Assembly: GCA_900756555.1 (NCBI GenBank)
Contig: CAAEKP010000105.1
Span: 1 to 20,514, forward strand
Reading direction: 5' to 3'
DNA from: Peptococcaceae bacterium
GTDB taxonomy: Bacteria; Bacillota; Peptococcia; Peptococcales; Peptococcaceae
DNA: 20,514 nucleotides
Notes under the pieces: generated by a model
What the model saw: the letters and a program-made list of their open reading frames with translations, nothing else
Told to the model about the DNA's origin: nothing
The model's database searches: none
Translations under genes and position numbers: made by a program
In this document: in pieces, positions 7,849 to 14,803 of the stretch
How positions within the stretch are numbered: position 1 is the stretch's first letter
Layout of the letters: each line of letters begins with the position of its first letter

Positions 7849-9246
7849 TTGAAAACACAAAACACCACTCTCATTACACTGACATTAGGGCTAGGTGCGC
7901 TAATTGGTACATTAAATATTACCATGTTCAATGTTGCACTGCCCATTATGATGACCTATTTCCAAACCTCGCTGGCCACGGTACAATGGCTGACCTCCGG
8001 CTATATGCTGGCAGCGGGGATGATCATTCCCACAGCCGGTTTTTTAGGCAAAAGATTTGGCTATAAGCGCCTTTTTTGTTTTATCCTCTTTTGCGTACTG
8101 CTACTTTCTATTTTGGGGGCGTTCGCCTGGTGCATTGAAGCATTAATTGTGGTACGGTTTTTCTTTGGTTTAACAGGCGGTCTTTTGTCTCCCCTCTCCT
8201 TGGCAATGCTGTATCAAGTAATGCCTGCAGGGCAGCAAGCCAAAGCAGCAAGCACTTGGGGGATGGCCAATATTATGGGCGGTATGTTGCCCGCTTGTTT
8301 GTCCGGTGTTATTCTTAGCATAGCTAACTGGAAATTCCTGCTATTGTTTAACATACCCTTTGCATTACTCACACTGCTATTGAGTATTAAATTGCTGCCC
8401 AAAGATACACAAACAGAAGCAGACAAATTAGATGTTCCTGGTTTGCTATTCACGTCTCTCGGTAGTTTAGTTTTATTAGTAAGTTTCAGCAATTTGTCTA
8501 ACTGGGGATTATCTGTGCAGTTATTGGTTGGTGTTGCTATCGGATTCAGCTTCCTTTTTGCATATTTTATCACCAGCCGTCATAAAACCAATGCTTTATT
8601 AAATCTGCGCGTTTTAAAATACCCCCGTTATGTAGCAGCCTTAATTGCCAGTGGAATTAATGTTATCGCTATTTACATGATAACTTTCTTAATGCCATTA
8701 TTTTTACAGAGTGGGCTTGGGGTTTCACCACTGATGACTGGCATTATCATGCTGCCAGCTTCTCTGTTTTCTATATTCGCAATGCCAGTTGCTACAAAAC
8801 TTTATCCCAAAATGGGAGAACGCTTACTAATTGTTCTTGGCATTGTTATTCTATTAATCGGTTCTGCGCCATTCTTAATAGCAACCCCTGCCACTCCAGT
8901 GCTGTTTATCGCTCTGGCTATGTGTGTTCGTTCCTGCGGGATGGGAACAATCAACCTAGTGTCTACCAATGCGCAAATGTCTGATATTCCACCGGAATTA
9001 TCCGGTTACGCTTCATCGCTGACAAACTGGCTGCATCAAATTTTGAATGCGATGACCGTAGGTATTGCCGGAAATATTGCAGATTTACGCATCCAGCAGT
9101 TTGGAACTAGCAATCCAGACTCTTTGGCGCTGGCATACACCAGCACTACAAATCTTATGATGATGGCTTCCTGCCTGTTGTTAGTCGCTATCATTCCGAT
9201 TGCAATGAAATTCTTTCGCAGTAAAGCAGAAATGCGCTCTGTTTAA
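7849..9246 (+). CDS. MFS multidrug-type exporter, DHA2/EmrB-like (465 aa)
   Basis: This is a proton-driven efflux permease of the major facilitator superfamily. Seen: about 14 hydrophobic segments over 465 residues, which fits the 14-helix DHA2 (QacA/EmrB) group; an N-terminal MFNVALPIMMTYF; TVQWLTSGYMLAAGMIIPTAGFLGKRFGYKR (loop 2-3 motif A like, GxLaxrxGxkr); and FFFGLTGGLLSPLSLAMLYQ, resembling motif C. TTG at 7849 is chosen because GAAGGGA (7837-7843) sits 5 nt before it and the extra upstream codons do not look like protein. A TATAAT (7770-7775) may be its -10. Base and codon use are clearly more AT-rich (many TTA, ATT, GGT) than in both neighbours, suggesting later acquisition. The substrate is unknown, and no linked regulator is seen. 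Confidence 0.88.
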   Translation: MKTQNTTLITLTLGLGALIGTLNITMFNVALPIMMTYFQTSLATVQWLTSGYMLAAGMIIPTAGFLGKRFGYKRLFCFILFCVLLLSILGAFAWCIEALIVVRFFFGLTGGLLSPLSLAMLYQVMPAGQQAKAASTWGMANIMGGMLPACLSGVILSIANWKFLLLFNIPFALLTLLLSIKLLPKDTQTEADKLDVPGLLFTSLGSLVLLVSFSNLSNWGLSVQLLVGVAIGFSFLFAYFITSRHKTNALLNLRVLKYPRYVAALIASGINVIAIYMITFLMPLFLQSGLGVSPLMTGIIMLPASLFSIFAMPVATKLYPKMGERLLIVLGIVILLIGSAPFLIATPATPVLFIALAMCVRSCGMGTINLVSTNAQMSDIPPELSGYASSLTNWLHQILNAMTVGIAGNIADLRIQQFGTSNPDSLALAYTSTTNLMMMASCLLLVAIIPIAMKFFRSKAEMRSV

Positions 9247-9250
9247 TACC

Positions 9251-9296
9251 AAAACAACCTCTCTATTGTGTAAAAACACAACAGAGAGGTTGTTTT
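9251..9296 (+). terminator. Rho-independent terminator after the MFS gene
   Basis: Arms 9251-9270 and 9277-9296 pair over 20 bp with one mismatch around a 6-nt loop. T-rich sequence follows on the plus strand (TTTTCTTTT). It lies 5 bp past the stop codon. Confidence 0.85.
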
Positions 9297-9330
9297 CTTT
9301 TGGGGGGAAATCTTCGACAACGCTGGTCAA

Positions 9331-9440
9331 AATATTTCCCGGAAAATATTTTCATTGTTCTTTTTCTTGTCTTTTTTCTATCGTTCCGTATCATCCGGCA
9401 AAAAATTTATTTTCTCAACAATTATTTTCCGGGAAATAAT
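9331..9440. repeat. Inverted pair of quasi-palindromes in the MFS/reductase gap
   Basis: TATTTCCCGGAAAATA at 9333-9348 and its exact reverse complement at 9423-9438 face each other, 74 bp apart. Each copy is itself almost a palindrome (one unmatched pair), and AT-rich palindromic flanks extend to about 9331-9350 and 9421-9442. They could be paired operators of a dimeric regulator or the ends of a very small non-coding mobile element. The DNA between them is T-rich on the plus strand and codes for nothing visible. Confidence 0.55.
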
Positions 9441-9461
9441 TCTGTATAGTCTCCGCAATCA

Positions 9462-10367
9462 TCAATACGTTGCTTCGATTGCCTTGATGCTATCGTAAAG
9501 ATATTGACAATGTGGCACAGCGATTTGATGCTTCTCCGCCAGCGGGATTACTGTACCAGAAAACAATTCTACTTCTGAATAGCGCTTTGCCAATCCATCC
9601 TGCCGCATAGACGGCATCCCTTGCGGATTCAAACCATCTGCCACACGCAGCCAGTTCTGCACATCCGTTTCATTCAGGTCAATGCCTTCCGCGTTGGCCA
9701 CCTGCATAACCTCCCGCATGGTAGCAATCATTAAATCCCGTGCTTCTCCCGGCTGCTGCACCGTTGCATACACGCCCTCATACACCATCACCACTTGATT
9801 AATCCCGGTATTCAGCATTAATTTATTCCAAAGCTGACGGATAATTGTCGCAGAGTACTGATAGGGCACGCCAGCTTGCGTGAACAGCGCGCCTACTTCT
9901 GTCAATGCAACACTTTGCTGCCCATCCGCCTCGCCCAGCACCAGCACGCCTTTATTGGCATAGCTGGCCTGATTGCCAATCTTTACAGCGTCCATACCCT
10001 GTGCAATGCAATACAGCACCTTTGCCTGCGGAAATGCCTGCTGCAATACCCGTTCACTGGCAATGCCATTCAGCAGAGAAAGAATTACAGTCTGTGCTGT
10101 CACAAACGGTGCAGCTTCCTCAATGGCGGCTTTCAGTCCGCCAAATTTCACACCCACAATCAACAAATCCACTGGAACGGCATCCTCTTTACTGCGATAC
10201 AAAAAATCACAGCGCGTTCCATTGCAGTACACCCCGTCCCGCTGATATCGTTCCACTCGCTCTGCATCGGCAATGACAAAAAAATCACCTTGCATCAATC
10301 CTCGCTGCAACAAATCACTATAGAGCACACCCATGGCACCCAGCCCAATTAAACCAACTGTTTTCAT
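9462..10367 (-). CDS. Ketopantoate reductase family protein (301 aa)
   Basis: This is an NADPH-dependent 2-dehydropantoate 2-reductase (PanE/ApbA) type enzyme; PanE makes pantoate for coenzyme A. Seen: an N-terminal Rossmann motif GLIGLGAMG; a strand LLIVGVKFGGL with the K of the VKF segment; LLNGIASERVL, matching the family's Q/LNG motif; the catalytic-Lys region LWNKLMLNTGINQV; and a C-terminal helical domain with RYSEVELFSGTV, where the family usually has the substrate-binding S/T-E. Length matches the family. ATG at 10367 is chosen because AAGGA sits 9 nt upstream; the earlier ATG at 10376 overlaps that site. No panB, panC or panD is nearby, so it may act on another 2-oxo acid; paralogues with this annotation are common. 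Confidence 0.85.
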   Translation of the reverse strand: MKTVGLIGLGAMGVLYSDLLQRGLMQGDFFVIADAERVERYQRDGVYCNGTRCDFLYRSKEDAVPVDLLIVGVKFGGLKAAIEEAAPFVTAQTVILSLLNGIASERVLQQAFPQAKVLYCIAQGMDAVKIGNQASYANKGVLVLGEADGQQSVALTEVGALFTQAGVPYQYSATIIRQLWNKLMLNTGINQVVMVYEGVYATVQQPGEARDLMIATMREVMQVANAEGIDLNETDVQNWLRVADGLNPQGMPSMRQDGLAKRYSEVELFSGTVIPLAEKHQIAVPHCQYLYDSIKAIEATY

Positions 10368-10449
10368 CTGTTTCATCCTTTCTGCTGCAAAATCTGCTAT
10401 AGAAAAAGGAGGCTGCCGCAGCAACCTCTGTTTTGATTTTTATTCGCTT

Positions 10450-11652
10450 TTATCTTTCGCTTACTCTTCCGTCCAATTTTGGCACCACAATTTGCATCTG
10501 GATGCCTCTGGCATCATTCTCCGGCACAGCAGGCACAGTAGCACTGCCGTCCCTACATTCCATCTGCCCAATCATCGCCAGACAGATTGCATCTTCCCAG
10601 CCATGTTTGAAGCCGGACTGTTGTTGTAGCACATCACGATACTGCTCCAGCACCATCCGCCGGCTGTCACCCAACACCTGCGGATGACTTTGCCGCAGCA
10701 CATTTTTCCACGGGCTGTGCTGCAAAATAAATTCATCCACCTCACGCAGCTGCTGCCGCATGGTCATGCGCTGCGGTGAAATGGTGCGCCCCAACACACG
10801 AATATTTTCCTCTCTGGCCGCGGCGTCACTCTCCGCATACACAGCCTGTCGGCAAGGCACCGCACCCAGCCCAAGCTGACGCAGCAACTGTTCAGGGCGA
10901 TGGGCGGCATCGTCCTCATCTTCCGGCAAGCCCACCGGCAAATCAATCAGCACCGCATCCGCATTCTGATACGCATCACAAAGCTGCTGCAAGCTATCTG
11001 CATCACGCAGCGCACAACCGCTTTCCTGCAGCACAGCCGCCAGCCACTTGCCATTCTCACAGGTAATGCCTACCGTTTGCCAATTTTGCTGCGCAGTTTC
11101 TTCTGCCATCTGCTTGCGCAGCAGATCAAACAAAAATAAATACTGATCTTCCACCGACTGAAAGGACGTAAAACTAAAGCATGGCTCGCTGACCAGCGTT
11201 GGTTCCTCCGGCGCTAACCTTTCGCCCATAAAATGTACAAACTCATAATACAGCATGGTGTTGTCAATCTCTTTCATCACCCGCTGCTCCTTAGGGCGAA
11301 TGCCGCCCGGAATATATTTCTGATAAATCACATCTAACAGACGATCTTCAACTGCCACATACTGCCGCAAATGTTTTTTCACCGGCGATGTGATATCCGA
11401 CAAATAGGCTTCGCTGGCATCATGCAGCAGACAAACCAACGCCTGCCGCGCGCTGTATCCCCGCGCCAACGCTTCGTTGGCGCAATCCAGACAATGCTGC
11501 CCCACCGAATAAAAATCAACAAAATGCCCGTTTGCCCGACCAATCCGCGCCAGCGCGTGCGCAATATCTTTGATGTCAATAGCCGCCGCATCTGGTGTCA
11601 GCGGCGTAAACTGCTGTCCACTATAGGTTATGATATAATTTCTGCTTCGCAT
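10450..11652 (-). CDS. HD-domain phosphohydrolase fused to a DUF429-like domain (400 aa)
   Basis: Residues about 1-200 are an HD-superfamily metal-dependent hydrolase of the YfdR/YfbR type (nucleotidase-like). The metal-binding pattern is seen as VGQHCLDCANE followed by ALVCLLHDASEAYLSDITSP and a later conserved Asp. Residues about 210-400 resemble DUF429, a predicted RNase-H-like domain: VGITCENGKWLAAVL, ADAVLIDLPVGLPE, AVYAESDAA, GRTISPQRM, REVDEFI and a C-terminal GWEDAICLAMIG. ATG at 11652 follows GGGGGAG closely; about 90 upstream codons are open but unlike protein. A strong promoter lies just upstream. The fusion suggests one protein with two linked nucleotide or nucleic acid activities, but no substrate can be named. 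It is the only apparent gene of its transcript. Confidence 0.8.
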   Translation of the reverse strand: MRSRNYIITYSGQQFTPLTPDAAAIDIKDIAHALARIGRANGHFVDFYSVGQHCLDCANEALARGYSARQALVCLLHDASEAYLSDITSPVKKHLRQYVAVEDRLLDVIYQKYIPGGIRPKEQRVMKEIDNTMLYYEFVHFMGERLAPEEPTLVSEPCFSFTSFQSVEDQYLFLFDLLRKQMAEETAQQNWQTVGITCENGKWLAAVLQESGCALRDADSLQQLCDAYQNADAVLIDLPVGLPEDEDDAAHRPEQLLRQLGLGAVPCRQAVYAESDAAAREENIRVLGRTISPQRMTMRQQLREVDEFILQHSPWKNVLRQSHPQVLGDSRRMVLEQYRDVLQQQSGFKHGWEDAICLAMIGQMECRDGSATVPAVPENDARGIQMQIVVPKLDGRVSER

Positions 11653-11691
11653 GGACTCCCCCAACTTTCCGTTACAAATCTCATACTCATC

Positions 11692-11720
11692 AGTATACGC
11701 AGTTGCCCCCCGTTTGACAA
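11692..11720 (-). promoter_or_regulatory. Promoter of the HD-DUF429 gene
   Basis: On the minus strand, TTGTCA (complement of 11715-11720), a 17-nt spacer and TATACT (complement of 11692-11697) lie about 40 bp before the ATG. The spacer and flank carry two G-tracts of 5-6 bases. Confidence 0.7.
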
Positions 11721-11868
11721 GCCCCCAAGCGAGATTCTTCGTTGCAACAAACCACAGAATGTTGTAATATGTAACTGTGCAGAACATTACAAGCCTGCAC
11801 GCACAAATGTTTTTGAAAGGGGAAATGACTTTTGATGTATCATAACACAGCGGATATTGTAACAAACC

Positions 11869-11903
11869 GGGAGGTTTGCCACAATTAATCTGCAAAACCT
11901 CCC
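11869..11903 (+). promoter_or_regulatory. 5' leader hairpin before rsgA
   Basis: GGGAGGTTTGC (11869-11879) pairs with GCAAAACCTCCC (11892-11903) with one bulged A. A second, mutually exclusive hairpin, CAAACC/GGTTTG, uses the left arm alone (11864-11879). It ends 34 bp before the AGGAGGA ribosome site. No U-tract follows on the plus strand. It may be a leader regulatory structure or an operator; a possible promoter (TTGAAA 11813-11818, TATCAT 11838-11843, spacer 19) lies before it. Confidence 0.4.
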
Positions 11904-11951
11904 AGCGGATTGAACCAAACACTTTCAATTCATTTTCAGGAGGAATTTATC

Positions 11952-13070
11952 TTGTCTCAAACAGAATTCACACACAATAATCACGCAACCAACAGCGCCA
12001 TCGACCTGACAACGCTCGGCTTTCATCCTTTTTTTCAGGCGCTGGCTGCTGAATATCCTGCTTATTATCCGGCGCGGGTATTGTCACAGAGCAAAGACCT
12101 TTACACCGTATGCACCGCCAGCGGAACGCTGATGGCCAAAGTGTCCGGCAAATTTCGCTTTGCCGTGCAAACGCTGTCCGACTTTCCCGCAGTAGGCGAC
12201 TTTGTATTGCTGGATCGCGACAATGACGCTGCCGGCTACGCAGTCATTCATCATGTGCTGCCCCGCAGGAGCGTATTTCTGCGCAAAGCGGCCGGAACCG
12301 CCCAAGAAGAACAAATCGTAGCCAGCAACATTGATACAGTGTTCCTCTGCATGTCACTCAATCAGGACTTTAATCTGCGCCGTCTGGAGCGTTATCTGTC
12401 CATCGGTTGGGACAGCGGCGCCACGCCGGTAATCGTGCTGACCAAAGCAGATCTGTGTGACGACGTGCCGCAGCGACTGCGTGAAGTGGAAGCCATTGCA
12501 ATTGGCGCCGATATTCTTGTCACCTCTGCTTTAACCAACGACGGCTGCCCGCAAATACAAACCTATTTGCAGCCCGGACGCACCGTCGCGTTTATCGGCT
12601 CCAGCGGCGTGGGAAAATCCACCTTGATTAACACACTGCTGGGGCAGACACAGCTTGCCACCGGCGGGCTGCGCAAGGATGACAAAGGGCGGCACACCAC
12701 CACGCGCCGTCAATTGTTTGTGCTGCCTCAGGGCGGCATGGTGATTGACACGCCAGGTATGCGGGAGCTGGGCATTGAACGCGCTGATTTCACAAAATCT
12801 TTTGCCGACATTGAAGCATTGGCTGTGCAGTGTAAATTTCGCGACTGCACCCACAGCGGTGAACCGGGCTGCGCTGTGCAGCAGGCCATCGCCAACGGCA
12901 CACTGGATGTTCAACGGCTGGCCAATTATCAGAAGCTGCAAAAAGAAGTAAGCTACGAAGGTTTGCAGTCACGCCAGATTGAAGAGAAAAAACTGGAGCG
13001 CATGTTCAGCGAAGTCGGCGGCATGAAAAACGCACGCAAATTGCTGAAAGAAAAGAGCAAACGCAGATAA
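11952..13070 (+). CDS. rsgA: Ribosome small subunit-dependent GTPase RsgA (372 aa)
   Basis: RsgA is a circularly permuted GTPase that binds the 30S subunit late in assembly and proofreads the decoding centre. Seen in order: an N-terminal OB-fold-like part (about 60-130); the G4 motif VLTKADL; the G1 P-loop GSSGVGKST from residue 216; G3 DTPGMRE; and a zinc-binding knuckle CKFRDCTHSGEPGC (Cys294, Cys299, His301, Cys307). G4 before G1 is the diagnostic permutation. TTG at 11952 is chosen because AGGAGGA (11938-11944) precedes it by 7 nt. It has an N-terminal extension and a basic C-terminal tail compared with the roughly 300-residue form next to the PASTA kinase in many Bacillota, so it may be a second paralogue. 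It is followed by a terminator. Confidence 0.95.
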   Translation: MSQTEFTHNNHATNSAIDLTTLGFHPFFQALAAEYPAYYPARVLSQSKDLYTVCTASGTLMAKVSGKFRFAVQTLSDFPAVGDFVLLDRDNDAAGYAVIHHVLPRRSVFLRKAAGTAQEEQIVASNIDTVFLCMSLNQDFNLRRLERYLSIGWDSGATPVIVLTKADLCDDVPQRLREVEAIAIGADILVTSALTNDGCPQIQTYLQPGRTVAFIGSSGVGKSTLINTLLGQTQLATGGLRKDDKGRHTTTRRQLFVLPQGGMVIDTPGMRELGIERADFTKSFADIEALAVQCKFRDCTHSGEPGCAVQQAIANGTLDVQRLANYQKLQKEVSYEGLQSRQIEEKKLERMFSEVGGMKNARKLLKEKSKRR

Positions 13071-13087
13071 CAAAATAAAATCGCACC

Positions 13088-13133
13088 AAAAAAGGGAAGA
13101 TGGACTGTAAATGGCAGTCCTCTTCCCTTTTTT
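13088..13133 (+). terminator. Bidirectional terminator between rsgA and the mini membrane protein
   Basis: Arms 13088-13107 and 13115-13133 pair with one bulged base. An A6 run sits at the left base and a T6 run at the right, so it serves both rsgA (plus) and the converging minus-strand unit that ends at 13162. Confidence 0.85.
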
Positions 13134-13161
13134 AATTGTTTCGGATAAAACAATTTTTAAT

Positions 13162-13317
13162 TTACAGAAATATTTGCATCCCCATCAATAACAGAACACC
13201 TACCGCCGTGCCCTGCAACGCCTTACGCCAATCTCCGATTGCAAAAAAATCTTTGCAGAAACGGCCAATTAACAAAATTACAATCAGAACTTCCAATAAA
13301 AAATAGATAACCTCCAT
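13162..13317 (-). CDS. Two-helix mini membrane protein (51 aa)
   Basis: I do not recognise the family. Two hydrophobic helices are seen (about residues 2-18, EVIYFLLEVLIVILLIG, and about 33-49, TAVGVLLLMGMQIF), joined by a basic/aromatic loop RFCKDFFAIGDWRKAL. ATG at 13317 is chosen because GGGAGG (13325-13330) precedes it by 7 nt. It lies downstream of the unknown 13506-13958 gene, with a structured 120-bp element between them, and shares the terminator with rsgA. A small membrane regulator or subunit is possible but not shown. Confidence 0.7.
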   Translation of the reverse strand: MEVIYFLLEVLIVILLIGRFCKDFFAIGDWRKALQGTAVGVLLLMGMQIFL

Positions 13318-13385
13318 CGCAATTCCTCCCATCCTACCAACAAAACGCAAGAAATTTTTCGCAAAGCAACGCATCCCAAGGACGC

Positions 13386-13500
13386 TGAATTTTTTTCGCC
13401 TGACTAGGCGGCTTTTTCATTTGCGAAGCGCGGCGTCGTACTCATGGTACGTAAGCAAGCGAATGAAAAAACAACGACGTCAGACGGAAAAAAGGCAAGT
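13386..13500. ncRNA. Structured intergenic element with nested stems
   Basis: Three concentric stems are seen. Outer: 13391-13404 with 13479-13493, about 14 pairs with one mismatch and one G-U, flanked by T6 on the left and A6 on the right. Middle: 13413-13424 with 13459-13470, 12 pairs with one G-U. Inner: CGTAC/GTACG, 13437-13441 with 13447-13451, loop TCATG. GTCGT (13435-13439) can also pair with ACGAC (13474-13478), which would compete with the inner stem or form a pseudoknot. It could be a folded RNA, a processing or terminator-like structure, or a dispersed palindromic repeat. The strand is not determined; if expressed from the upstream gene it would be read on the minus strand. Confidence 0.5.
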
Positions 13501-13505
13501 CCGTC

Positions 13506-13958
13506 TTATTGGATGATTAACATCCGCGGATAATCCCCCGCCTCAAATTTTTGATGATCACACTCCTGTGCAACCAACTCCATCGTCAATGCATCCGCCG
13601 TCACATAGGCACGCTGCAAATGCACCAGCTGTTCCTGAATATCTTCTTTTTTCTGCGCAGCCATGTCGATAGTCCACACTTCGCAGCGCTGCCCCGGCTG
13701 GCAATTTTGTTTCAGATACTCATACAAACGCTGCCCCCGTTCTGGCGTGTAGTCCAGATTGAGCCGGTAAATATTTTTTAACTTGGTGTACGCTGTGATG
13801 TCCACAAACAGATAGCCAATCATCTCCTGCACAATTTCTAAATCACCCAAATCATCCAAGGATTCAAATTTTTTATCCCGTCCATCGGGATAATGCAGTT
13901 TGGGGCTGAGCAACGCTGGCAGTTCGTATTCGCTGGCAATAAACTGATATAAGCTAAT
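13506..13958 (-). CDS. Unknown protein, probable ATT start (about 150 aa)
   Basis: I do not recognise the family. The protein is soluble, acidic, with mixed alpha/beta character, and contains GYLFVDITAYTKLKNIYRLNLDY and repeated Tyr/Glu-rich stretches. The first ordinary start codon is TTG at 13913, which has no ribosome site. The open frame continues upstream, and a good AAGGAG (complement of 13968-13973) lies 9 nt before an ATT at 13958 followed by SLYQFIASEYELP, which reads as real protein. No ATG, GTG or TTG lies in that frame near the site. ATT (or ACG at 13961) may be the true start, or an ATG was lost by mutation or read error. An extended -10, TGG-TACAAT (complement of 14050-14055 plus TGG), gives a likely promoter. 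Confidence 0.65.
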   Translation of the reverse strand: MSLYQFIASEYELPALLSPKLHYPDGRDKKFESLDDLGDLEIVQEMIGYLFVDITAYTKLKNIYRLNLDYTPERGQRLYEYLKQNCQPGQRCEVWTIDMAAQKKEDIQEQLVHLQRAYVTADALTMELVAQECDHQKFEAGDYPRMLIIQ

Positions 13959-14123
13959 CGTAATCTTCTCCTTTCTGAAAACCGCATTTTTATTTTGTCG
14001 TGAGTCAGAAGCCGCAGTTTTTGCCTCTGCTCCTGATATCTATGCACCTATTGTACCATATCCGACAAAAAAGAACAGCCCCAATTCTTGATACCGTCTA
14101 TCATAATGCAACATTTGGAGCCA

Positions 14124-14603
14124 TTATTTTTGCATTTGGCTCTGGCTGTTGGCTGCGATTGGCATACCGGCAATCTGTTCACCGCAAACTTGCTGCAAAA
14201 TTTCCAGCACCTCTGCATCCGTGCCAACGTACTGCACAATTATATTTTCATACAAAAAGAAATGCGGCTCGCTGACCCATGACACTTCCACGCCTTTACT
14301 CCGGCCAAACGAGTCGGTAATGTCTATTCCACATCCACCGTCATCAATTCCTGCTGCCTCATTAGCCGCCTGATCCGCGCTGTCATAAAGATAAGCGGTT
14401 ACCGCAAGCGCTTCATCCTCATTCAAGAGAAACCGATAGCGCTCGCCCGTAAAAATGTCACGATCCAGCGGGCCGTCCTGCGTCACATTATAACCGGCCT
14501 CGGTCAGCGCAGCGTTCAACTGCTCCAAGCCATCCAAATTAGCAGCCGCACCACAGCCACTCAGTAGCACCAACATCAACAAAATAATTCCTAATCGTTT
14601 CAT
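14124..14603 (-). CDS. Small secreted lipoprotein of unknown function (159 aa)
   Basis: Seen: MKR, then a hydrophobic core and the lipobox LLSGC with Cys17 as the lipidation site. The mature part is a compact acidic domain of about 140 residues with LNAALTEAGYNVTQ, DRDIFTGERYRFLLNEDEALAVTAYLYDS and IIVQYVGTDAEVLEIL. ATG at 14603 is chosen because AAGGGAG (14614-14620) lies 10 nt upstream, and the earlier in-frame GTG would touch that site. It is exported and anchored to the outer face of the cytoplasmic membrane. The function is unknown. It is divergent from csoR; no copper-binding motif is evident, so I would not assign it to the copper operon. Confidence 0.8.
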   Translation of the reverse strand: MKRLGIILLMLVLLSGCGAAANLDGLEQLNAALTEAGYNVTQDGPLDRDIFTGERYRFLLNEDEALAVTAYLYDSADQAANEAAGIDDGGCGIDITDSFGRSKGVEVSWVSEPHFFLYENIIVQYVGTDAEVLEILQQVCGEQIAGMPIAANSQSQMQK

Positions 14604-14722
14604 GCACAGCACGCTCCCTTCAATTTATCCTGCTACTTCATAGACGAACCACGCAAAGAAAAGTTGCAACAATCGGTTTGTGCATTTTTATTTTCGATTT
14701 CTATTTTCGGAAAAAATTTTAT

Positions 14723-14751
14723 TTGACAACGTTTTGTCATGGCGTTATAAT
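14723..14751 (+). promoter_or_regulatory. Consensus promoter of the copper operon
   Basis: TTGACA (14723-14728), a 17-nt spacer and TATAAT (14746-14751) make a perfect housekeeping promoter 53 bp before the csoR start. A small inverted repeat GACAA/TTGTC spans the -35. A promoter this strong fits one that must be held down by a repressor. Confidence 0.9.
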
Positions 14752-14766
14752 TTTTTCATCAGCAAG

Positions 14767-14783
14767 ACACCCCCCCCGGGTGT
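14767..14783 (+). promoter_or_regulatory. CsoR-type operator
   Basis: ACACCC-N5-GGGTGT, with the N5 all C, sits just downstream of the predicted transcription start. CsoR repressors bind C/G-tract pseudo-palindromes of this kind and release them on binding Cu(I). Placed here it would block elongation or open-complex clearance from the consensus promoter. Confidence 0.7.
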
Positions 14784-14803
14784 TGTGATTGGAGAGGATA
14801 CGC

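Noticed and set aside
10450..11928. Full 492-codon version of the HD-DUF429 gene
   Set aside because: The first 92 codons run through the promoter and have no domain similarity; the ATG at 11652 follows both a promoter and a G-rich ribosome site.
13838..14047. Minus-strand 69-codon ORF upstream of the ATT-start gene
   Set aside because: It overlaps the better-supported frame, is Arg/Cys-rich without motifs and has no good ribosome site.
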